This document shows positions 57,626 to 64,000 of a stretch of 64,000 nucleotides of DNA, one piece after another (positions within the stretch are counted from its first letter, which is position 1; each line of letters starts with the position of its first letter). This DNA comes from Kuafuiihalomonas sp964473255. Lineage in GTDB: Bacteria > Myxococcota > Kuafuiibacteriia > Kuafuiibacteriales > Kuafuiibacteriaceae. The position numbers were made by a program, and so were the translations under genes. The stretch spans positions 25,929 to 89,928 of the forward strand of contig CAYYOT010000012.1 in assembly GCA_964473255.1 (NCBI GenBank), in the 5' to 3' direction. The notes under the pieces were generated by a model that was given only the letters and a program-made list of their open reading frames with translations, made no database searches and had not been told where the DNA came from.

Positions 57626-60600
57626 TTAGCGGTCCTGGTAGACCTTGTAGAGCTCGCGGGCCCAATCGAGCCGCTCGACCCACAGGCGCCAGAAGTCGAA
57701 GTTTGTATCAAAGGGACTGTTCTCGTATCGGGACCGGTTCTGCTTGGCCTGTTCGATCATCTCGCAGGCGATGCTCTCCTGTCCCAAGAAGCGACGGTTC
57801 AGCGCCTTGTACTCGATGCCGCTGATCGGCTGCGGGTCCTGCCCGGGGAGCTCGAAGCCGTCCCAGTACGAACAGACGCAGTCTTCGTTGGCGTCCGCCA
57901 CCTCACAGTTGGGCAAGGAGTCCCATGACGTCGGGTCGTCGTAAGCGCCGGTCACGAAGACCTTGAGGTCTTTACCGAAGTCGAGCCGCGTGTCGAAGTC
58001 GGACGACATGATCGCGTGAGCCGCGAGCACCGCCAGTTCCGGCAGAAGCAAGGTGAAGGTCGGGTAGACCTGCGCGGGCTCCAGGCAGTTGTCGGAAGCC
58101 GCCGGGAACGAAGCGAACTCGGTCGAAGCGAGATCGAACATCCGCTTCGGCTCCATGTATCCGAGGTCGGCGCGGTCCGGCGCCGAGGGGTCGCGACACC
58201 AGTACGAGGCCAGGTTCTCGGCCACGCGCGGCGACAGGAAGCCGTCGAGCACGAAGAGGTTCCGATAGAACTCCCGCATTTCCGGCTCGAAGATTCGGTA
58301 CGAGCTGAGGAAGGCATTCCGGAGGTCGAGGTCGTAGTTGAAGCGGAACAGTCGAGGCGACGTGGCCGCCAAGAACAGCGCCGTCAAACGCTTGTCGAAG
58401 AACGACCCGATGTAGCTGATCTGTCGCTCCTCGAGGTCCTCCGACAGACCGATGCCCAGAGGACGACCGTCGCCCAGCTCGACATCGATGGCGTTGGCTG
58501 CCTGAGCATCCGGACTATTGATGTCCTGATATCGATCACACGGCAGCCCGTTGAACGTCGCCGTGAACGAGCTGAAGTAGGTCGGTACGGCCTGACCCTG
58601 GAAGGTCAGCGGGCAGAAGCGGTCGGGGCTGGGCAGCGCCATTACCTCGGTCGCGATGTTCATGTTCTGCAGGATGGCCGAAACCATGTCCTCCTTCAGG
58701 TCCGTCCCGTCGAACTCGGGGTCGGTCACATCCAGGATGTAGAAGTACTGGAGCGTGACGTCCATGAAGTCGAGCAGGATGAGAATCGGCGTAACGGCGG
58801 AGTTGATGTTCCATCCGAAGGGCGCCAGGCGGTCGCGAGCGAAGTTGTTGAAGAAGTAGTAGTTTCGCCAGTTCCGGTAGTAGTTGGCCTGAATCTCGGA
58901 GAGGTTCGAGCCGTAGTCGAAGGTCGAGCAGAACGGCGTCCGCCGGTTGTAGAAGTTATCGCAGAACAGATACGGAACTTCTCGGTCGGGCGGGTTCTGG
59001 GCATCGAATTGAACCCACGAGCGGTCCGAGAGCACGTCGAGCGCCGCTTCCTTGCTCGGGCACTGGCCGCCGCACAGCCAGTCCGGAATCTTGCGGTAGT
59101 CCATGTAGTACCGCTGATTCCGGAACTCGCGGGCGCCCGGGTAGTCCGCGCGAAGGTTGTCGCTGTCGAACACCTGCACCTGGTTGCCGTAGGCGAAGCG
59201 GATCGCCGCTTCGTCGTAGGAGCCGAGGAAGTCGGCGAATAGCCCCTTCGAGGACATGTACTCCATGACCGTCGTGTGGCGGAGCTCGTCGAGGCTGTTC
59301 TCGATTTCGTTTTCCTGACCGGTTCCGAACACCTCCCAAAAGCGCGGCGGGTAGTTCGTTGCGTCGTAGGAGCCTTCGAAATTGTGGGCCAGACCGACGT
59401 TGTGCCCCACCTCGTGGAGAATGACGTGCTTGATCAGGCGGTTGGCGATGATGGTGATGCGCTCGTCGCGGCTCAGATCCTTGAGGTCCAGGGCGAGACC
59501 CGCCCAGTGGGGGTCCAAGTCCTGGGTGAGGAAGCAGTAGCCACCGGCGTTCATCATCCGGCGCGCGTCGTCGCGGACCGGAGACATCGGCGAGAAGTAG
59601 TTCCAGAGATTGACCAGGGTCGCCTGCTCTTTGAGCTCCGGAGGCATGGGGCCGTCGGTCGGCAGCCAGGTCCCGCCCGACAGCAGCGAAACGAACTCCG
59701 GCGACATGATCTGCTTCTCGATGGCGGTGCCTTCGAGCCGCGCCAGGCGATTCTCGATGCTGCGGCCCGATTTATCCTCCGGTATGGCGTCCTTTTCATT
59801 CAGCGTCATCGCGCTGATCCGGCGGCTGATCTCGCTCACCATCTCATCGCTGGCCCGCTGCTGCGATAGCTCGATGTAGCGGTCCCGAGACTGGTTCAGC
59901 TGCCGGCGGATGTTCTGACCGTAGGTGATCTCGGTGGCCGAGCAGCCCGGCTCGTCGTTCATGAAGCAGATGTAGTCGGCGACGTTGGCTGCGCCGATTT
60001 CGTAGTAAACGCCGCGGATGTAGGACGACGCGGAGATGGTTCGGCCGGTCAACGCGTCGGCATGCATCGGGCCGTAACCACCCCAGCCCGACCGCTGCGG
60101 GTTGTTCAGCCAGATGATCATGTTGTTGCGGAGGTCGCCTACGCGCTGCCAGTGGAAGTCGCTCTTGCCGGTCGGGCGATCGTAGGTCGCCGCCTCGAGC
60201 GACGTGCAGACCTTCTTCAGGTTGCCGATGCCGATCTTCGCTTCCAGGGAGCGCTGCAGATCGATCGGCGCCTCGCCGCCGCAGCTACCCCCGCGGCACA
60301 CCGCGGCCCCGCTGCCACCGGGCTCGGTCGGGAGGTCGCAGACTTCCCCCTGCGCGCAGGCCGCGCGGCCCACCGCGTAGGTGAGCTCCGGACGATTCAA
60401 CACGTAGCCAACGATGTTGGCCTCGTTGCAGTCGTTGAGGCGGACCTCGAACATGTCCTGCACCTGGTCGACGGGAACGCCCTTCAGGTCGGCGACCATA
60501 CCCTTGTAGACCCGGTTGTACTCGTCCCCGACCTCGTAGGCCGTCTGCAGGTAGCGGGGGGGGTACTCGGTGTTCAGGTAGTAGATGATCGGCTTCTCGT

Positions 60601-61642
60601 CACGCTCGGCGTACGGGATGGGCTCGTCGTTTTCGTCGAGGCTCTTCTCCCAGATGTCGAAGAGCATGGCGCGGTACAGGCGCCCCTGCTGGGTGATGCC
60701 GTAGCCGCGGTCGTAGGTGGCCTGGCTGATGCGGAACACGCCGAAGCGGGCGTAGATGTCCTCGCGGACGACCTCTCCGGTTTCCGGGTCGTCTATGGCT
60801 GCTTCCCCGTCGGGACCTTTACGAACCACCGAATCCGGGTAGAAGCGCGGGATGTAGGACGGGTCCTCGTCGAGACGGACGAAGCTGTGCCGAATGCGCG
60901 CTTCACCGAAACCACAGCCGCCGCCGCCCGCGAGCGAAAAGCCCGTGAACGCCCAGCAGGTGAACAGGTCCATGCCGAGGAAGGCGCGCTCCGAAAACTC
61001 GATGTAGTCCTCGGAGATTCGAGCAGCGCCGGGGTCGTCCCACTTGGTCTCGATGTGGGTCCAGAAGTCGCCGGTCGAGATGAACTGCATGGGCACCCAA
61101 CCCACGGTCCAAGCGCCGAACATGCTTCCTTCCACGGCGTTCGCGGCCCAGTTGACGCGCATGTAGCGCCGCTCGTCCCACGGACGGTCGAGCGAGTTCT
61201 GCTGGATCTCGTTGGTCTCCCGCCCCGTCAAGACGTCGAAGCCGCGAATGATGTCGAAGTGCTCGATGATCGGCCACATGGCGATCACGGTGCCTTCGAA
61301 GTCATCCTCGCCCCCAGGAAGCGCGTCGAGACCCGATCCGGGCACCGCGCTGTAGGGCTTGCGAGCGATCAGGAAGTCTTCCTGGATCTCGAAGACGACG
61401 CGGTCGACCCACAGGTCGCCGGCGCCCTCCACCGCGTACGCATTGGTGGTCTCCGACTCGACGATCGAACGGCGGTAGTGCCACTGATGGTCGGTCTGAA
61501 AGAAGGCCTTGTCTACGTAGCCAGGCTGAACGGTGTTGATGTCGTCCGTCCGCGGCACACAGCCCGCTGCACCCCAAACCAGGCCGAGGCTGGCCAGTCC
61601 GAGGAATCCGAGATACCGCCAAAGGGCATTCCCGTCAGTCAT
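57626..61642 (-). CDS. Giant met-zincin metalloprotease-like lipoprotein (paralogue 2)
   Basis: 1338 residues; ATG with GGAGG upstream. The signal peptide has lipobox Cys28 (LGLVWGAAGC). It has the same layout as paralogue 1: N-terminal beta-rich domain, a Cys-rich insertion (EVCDLPTEPGGSGAAVCRGG), the zinc site HEVGHNVGLAHNFEG at 743, and the Met-turn TTVMEYMSS. Both share SYDEAAIRFAYG or SYDQAAIRFMYG after the Met-turn. It is the first gene of a two-gene operon. Two such proteins side by side may act as a pair on one substrate. The protein is too large for a simple protease, so the flanking parts probably bind substrate or cell surface. Confidence 0.85.
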   Translation of the reverse strand: MTDGNALWRYLGFLGLASLGLVWGAAGCVPRTDDINTVQPGYVDKAFFQTDHQWHYRRSIVESETTNAYAVEGAGDLWVDRVVFEIQEDFLIARKPYSAVPGSGLDALPGGEDDFEGTVIAMWPIIEHFDIIRGFDVLTGRETNEIQQNSLDRPWDERRYMRVNWAANAVEGSMFGAWTVGWVPMQFISTGDFWTHIETKWDDPGAARISEDYIEFSERAFLGMDLFTCWAFTGFSLAGGGGCGFGEARIRHSFVRLDEDPSYIPRFYPDSVVRKGPDGEAAIDDPETGEVVREDIYARFGVFRISQATYDRGYGITQQGRLYRAMLFDIWEKSLDENDEPIPYAERDEKPIIYYLNTEYPPRYLQTAYEVGDEYNRVYKGMVADLKGVPVDQVQDMFEVRLNDCNEANIVGYVLNRPELTYAVGRAACAQGEVCDLPTEPGGSGAAVCRGGSCGGEAPIDLQRSLEAKIGIGNLKKVCTSLEAATYDRPTGKSDFHWQRVGDLRNNMIIWLNNPQRSGWGGYGPMHADALTGRTISASSYIRGVYYEIGAANVADYICFMNDEPGCSATEITYGQNIRRQLNQSRDRYIELSQQRASDEMVSEISRRISAMTLNEKDAIPEDKSGRSIENRLARLEGTAIEKQIMSPEFVSLLSGGTWLPTDGPMPPELKEQATLVNLWNYFSPMSPVRDDARRMMNAGGYCFLTQDLDPHWAGLALDLKDLSRDERITIIANRLIKHVILHEVGHNVGLAHNFEGSYDATNYPPRFWEVFGTGQENEIENSLDELRHTTVMEYMSSKGLFADFLGSYDEAAIRFAYGNQVQVFDSDNLRADYPGAREFRNQRYYMDYRKIPDWLCGGQCPSKEAALDVLSDRSWVQFDAQNPPDREVPYLFCDNFYNRRTPFCSTFDYGSNLSEIQANYYRNWRNYYFFNNFARDRLAPFGWNINSAVTPILILLDFMDVTLQYFYILDVTDPEFDGTDLKEDMVSAILQNMNIATEVMALPSPDRFCPLTFQGQAVPTYFSSFTATFNGLPCDRYQDINSPDAQAANAIDVELGDGRPLGIGLSEDLEERQISYIGSFFDKRLTALFLAATSPRLFRFNYDLDLRNAFLSSYRIFEPEMREFYRNLFVLDGFLSPRVAENLASYWCRDPSAPDRADLGYMEPKRMFDLASTEFASFPAASDNCLEPAQVYPTFTLLLPELAVLAAHAIMSSDFDTRLDFGKDLKVFVTGAYDDPTSWDSLPNCEVADANEDCVCSYWDGFELPGQDPQPISGIEYKALNRRFLGQESIACEMIEQAKQNRSRYENSPFDTNFDFWRLWVERLDWARELYKVYQDR

Positions 61643-62024
61643 TTACACGTCCTCCGTTGTCGAGACTCTTCATGATGATGTCGGTCGTGAGCCGCAGTAA
61701 CCTATATCGGTCGGGGCCGATAAGGGTCGGCGTGCCGCGAGGGCCATGGCATGAGGCAAAGGGGCTGAGATGAAAAGACCTTTGTTTCACTTTCAAGGTT
61801 CTCCGCTAACGCACTGCGACGCCGTGCCTTCCGTCACGGCTCGATCGAGGCCACCTATTCGCAACTTCCATACCGTCTTCACAATTGTTCGCAATCGCCT
61901 CCAAGCGATTGAAATAACTCGATGGTCTCGATCACCGGCCGGGCGTTCGTTCTTTAACTCACACCGGATCCCCGCGGCGGCGTTCCGACGTGTGCCGAAT
62001 GGCCGACATCCGGAAAAACACTTA
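61643..62024. other. 382-bp divergent intergenic region
   Basis: No convincing gene; the one open frame through it (from 61770) has a composition unlike the neighbours. It is lower in GC. It holds the promoters of the met-zincin operon (minus) and the CBM9-like lipoprotein (plus). Two palindromes stand out: TATCGG-N6-CCGATA at 61705-61722 and CAATCGC-N6-GCGATTG at 61892-61911. Either could be an operator. Confidence 0.6.
61892..61911. promoter_or_regulatory. Perfect 7-6-7 inverted repeat, possible operator
   Basis: CAATCGC-CTCCAA-GCGATTG. The arms are perfect and lie 113 bases upstream of the CBM9-like lipoprotein start and about 250 bases from the met-zincin start. Confidence 0.4.
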
Positions 62025-63191
62025 ATGGACCGACTTTGTCGGGTCGGGCGACTTGGTCTTTGGGGCGCGTGGATGGCGCTTGCGGTGGGCTGCACGAGCC
62101 GGCCGCTGCCTCCCGACGCGCGTTCCGTCCCGTCGTCGGGGGAGTGGGTCTCGCCCTCCGGACAGAACCGGATTCGGCTCACCCGCGTTCGATGGAGCGT
62201 GGACGGAGGCCGGCTGCAGCTCGAACCGGAGTTCGGCGGGGAACACCCCGCGGCCGAGGACGTTCCCATCGCCTGGGTGGTCGACGACGTCCTCGGTGAG
62301 CTGGGTTCCGGCCGCGGGCTTGCCCGCGTCGGTGGCGCGAAGCCCTTCTCGGTGCGGGTCGCTCTTCCTCAGCCCCCGCCGCGCATCATCGGACTCCGGC
62401 TGCAGGTTGGGGACCCCAGCGCTCGATGGGCGGCCGTACGAAAGCCGGCCGCGTCGCCCGAGGCCGTAGTCATCACCATTCCTGGAGGCCAGGCTCGGGT
62501 TCCGCACGTGACGGTCACCCATACATCGAGCGCTCCCCGGATCGACGGTCGCCTGGACGAGCCAGCCTGGAGCGTGGCGCCCATCCTGACCTTCGCCGAC
62601 TCGCTGGGTCGTCCCGGGACGGTGACGGAGAATCGCGGCACTCGGCTGCGGCTGCTCTACGACGACGAGGCCCTTTTCGTCGGGTTCGAGGTCGAGGACC
62701 CGGACGTGACCGAGCGCTTCGAACGCCGCGACGATCCCATCTACGAGCACGAGGCGGTCGAGCTCTTTCTGATGCCCCACCGGGCCGGACCGGCGACCGG
62801 CCCGTACGTCGAGCTTCAGGCTTCGCCCGGCGGCGTCGTCTTCGACGCGTCGTTCTTGGGTCCCCGTGAGGGGATGGACCGGAGGTGGAACGGAGACCAG
62901 AAGGTCGTCAGTCGCGTGGATGGAACACTCGACGACCCGCGTCCCGACCGAGGATGGACGAGCGAGTGGCGTATTCCCTTCACTTCCTTGCGATGGGTGC
63001 GGAAGGTTCCGGCGGCGGGCGAGGTTTGGAGGATGAACGCGTTCCGGATCGACCGGAGTCGTGGTCATCCCGACCTCTACGTCGCCTGGTCGCCGCCGCG
63101 GATGGGTGACTTTCACCGGGTCGAGAAGTTCGGCTTCGTGACCTTCGGACCCGCCTCGACGTCGGCCGAGACGTCACGAGAAGGACGATGA
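62025..63191 (+). CDS. Lipoprotein with CBM9/DOMON-like domain
   Basis: 388 residues from the ATG at 62025. The signal peptide has lipobox Cys24 (WGAWMALAVGC). Residues 25-170 are beta-rich and unassigned. Residues 175-370 match the family 9-like carbohydrate-binding fold: APRIDGRLDEPAWSVAPIL, LRLLYDDEALFVGFEVEDPD, YEHEAVELFLMP, WTSEWRIPFTSL and WRMNAFRID. Such domains bind glycans or act as sensors. It overlaps the next lipoprotein gene by 4 bases (63188-63191). Confidence 0.82.
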   Translation: MDRLCRVGRLGLWGAWMALAVGCTSRPLPPDARSVPSSGEWVSPSGQNRIRLTRVRWSVDGGRLQLEPEFGGEHPAAEDVPIAWVVDDVLGELGSGRGLARVGGAKPFSVRVALPQPPPRIIGLRLQVGDPSARWAAVRKPAASPEAVVITIPGGQARVPHVTVTHTSSAPRIDGRLDEPAWSVAPILTFADSLGRPGTVTENRGTRLRLLYDDEALFVGFEVEDPDVTERFERRDDPIYEHEAVELFLMPHRAGPATGPYVELQASPGGVVFDASFLGPREGMDRRWNGDQKVVSRVDGTLDDPRPDRGWTSEWRIPFTSLRWVRKVPAAGEVWRMNAFRIDRSRGHPDLYVAWSPPRMGDFHRVEKFGFVTFGPASTSAETSREGR

Positions 63192-63634
63192 TGACGCTGA
63201 TCAGAACCTGGGCTCTCGGACTGTGCGCGGTCCTGATGGCCGCCTGCTCACCCACCGTTCGCCCCGTCGACGAGGTCGTGGCGAATCTGGACGACTTTCT
63301 GGGCGAAAAGGTCGTCGTTCGGACGCGACTCAAGTCCGGCGCGCGCTGTCGAGTCGGCGAGGAGGCCGGCGACTTCAAGGCCTACTGCCGCGACTGCCAG
63401 TACTGCCGCGGTCCGGTGGTCGTCGACGTTCCGGGCCTGGAGCCGTCGTCCGCCGTGGACGACTGGCCCTTGATCATCTCCGGCACGCACCGCGGAAGCT
63501 CGATCAAATGCCAGGGCAAGCTCAACGAGGTCACGTGTGAGCCGTTCGACCTTTCGAAGACCTACGTGATTCGGGGAAGCATCGAAAAGACCCGCCCTCC
63601 TAAGCTTCTGGTGAGCGATTTCTGGGTCGATTAG
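63188..63634 (+). CDS. Cys-containing small lipoprotein
   Basis: 148 residues. Lipobox Cys20 in LCAVLMAAC. The body has a Cys cluster (CRVGEEAGDFKAYCRDCQYC) that could bind metal or form disulfides, then a beta-rich part ending KLLVSDFWVD, OB-like in pattern. It is translationally coupled to the CBM9-like lipoprotein (ATGA). The role is unknown. Confidence 0.7.
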   Translation: MMTLIRTWALGLCAVLMAACSPTVRPVDEVVANLDDFLGEKVVVRTRLKSGARCRVGEEAGDFKAYCRDCQYCRGPVVVDVPGLEPSSAVDDWPLIISGTHRGSSIKCQGKLNEVTCEPFDLSKTYVIRGSIEKTRPPKLLVSDFWVD

Positions 63635-63667
63635 CCGGCTCGGGTCGGCGGTGGTACGCTCCGAACG

Positions 63668-63934
63668 ATGAGCGCCAGTGCGATCGCCGGCCTGGTCCTC
63701 GCGGCGACGGTCGTCACCAGCGAAGCGGCGGCCTGCACGCTGTACCCGGTCGAGCTGGTCAAGGACGCGAAGCTCATCGTGTACTTCACCCGCTTCAAGA
63801 AGGAAGACGCGACCGACGGGCGCTACAAGGACTGCACGATCGTCCGCACGCCCCAGGAAGACACCCTCTCGTTCTTCGTCACCTCTTTCCGCCAGGACGC
63901 CAACACCGTCGTCCACAAGGACAACTGGCCCTGA
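63668..63934 (+). CDS. Small exported protein
   Basis: 88 residues with a signal peptide (1-21, AIAGLVLAATVVTSEAAA) and a mature part with two Cys (ACTLYPVELVKDAKLIVYFT, DCTIVRTPQED). The Cys pair is likely a disulfide. No family was recognised. It lies 33 bases after the Cys lipoprotein and is probably in the same operon. The rest of the window (63935-64000) shows nothing clear. Confidence 0.6.
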   Translation: MSASAIAGLVLAATVVTSEAAACTLYPVELVKDAKLIVYFTRFKKEDATDGRYKDCTIVRTPQEDTLSFFVTSFRQDANTVVHKDNWP

Positions 63935-64000
63935 GCAAGCCGCAGGCCCCCACCGACCCCCAGCGAGGACGTCAGGGTCCCTTCAGCGCCCTCGACTCGC

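Noticed and set aside
60062..61675. 537-codon plus-strand frame opposite the met-zincin gene
   Set aside because: Antisense shadow with no domain and extending into the divergent promoter region.
61770..62024. Upstream extension of the CBM9-like lipoprotein
   Set aside because: Composition is lower GC and non-coding-like; the ATG at 62025 directly precedes a clean lipoprotein signal.

Overview
The window is GC-rich, densely coded DNA from a bacterium that looks like a member of the Myxococcota (Polyangia-like deltaproteobacteria). I base this on several things: lipoproteins with Asp/Ala/Pro-rich linkers, Cys-rich repeats fused to FG-GAP/UnbV domains, a coupled operon resembling the Myxococcus GltD-G (AgnA/AglT/PglI) envelope system, mevalonate-pathway enzymes, and two sites matching the LexA box I remember for Myxococcus xanthus. 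The assignment is inference; no rRNA or tRNA lies in the window.

Layout. 1-2 kb: a tiny putative exosortase substrate (VPEID-CTERM-like tail) followed by an exosortase E/CAAX-protease fusion. 2-14.2 kb: DnaE2 and ImuB, the two recognisable mutasome genes, each under a LexA-like box but separated by about 6.4 kb of lipoprotein, beta-barrel and dps genes. 14.2-18.7 kb: a second CRTAC1-type lipoprotein, then a coupled trio of mvaD, phosphomevalonate kinase and a left-handed beta-helix acyltransferase. 18.7-25.4 kb: typA/bipA, a DUF4159 plus von Willebrand/glutamine-amidotransferase-like pair, and a TPR protein. 25.4-35.2 kb: six minus-strand genes, most overlapping by 4 bp, encoding a periplasmic/envelope TPR, coiled-coil and FHA-TonB complex. 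35.2-39.4 kb: a DUF5522 zinc-ribbon-like protein, a TPR-winged-helix regulator coupled to a deoxyhypusine-synthase-like enzyme, slyX, and a DUF1343/NamZ muramidase.

39.5-50.2 kb holds housekeeping genes in unusual company: folD-gcvT-gcvH, a TonB-type protein, a stand-alone rplC followed by rlmE, ybeY-nuoD, speA, pcnB and a 38-residue basic protein. 50.2-64 kb: a protein with a 16-residue helical repeat, a chitobiase-like lipoprotein, an RlmI-like methyltransferase, two giant paralogous met-zincin lipoproteins in one operon, and a short run of secreted proteins (CBM9-like lipoprotein, Cys-rich lipoprotein, small exported protein).

The strongest candidates for less-described biology are the exosortase E/substrate pair, the coupled TPR/FHA/TonB envelope operon, the dispersed SOS mutasome, and the paired met-zincin lipoproteins. 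Many start codons are GTG or TTG. Several candidate promoters sit so close to the start codon that leaderless transcripts are likely. No CRISPR array, insertion sequence, prophage or integron was seen.
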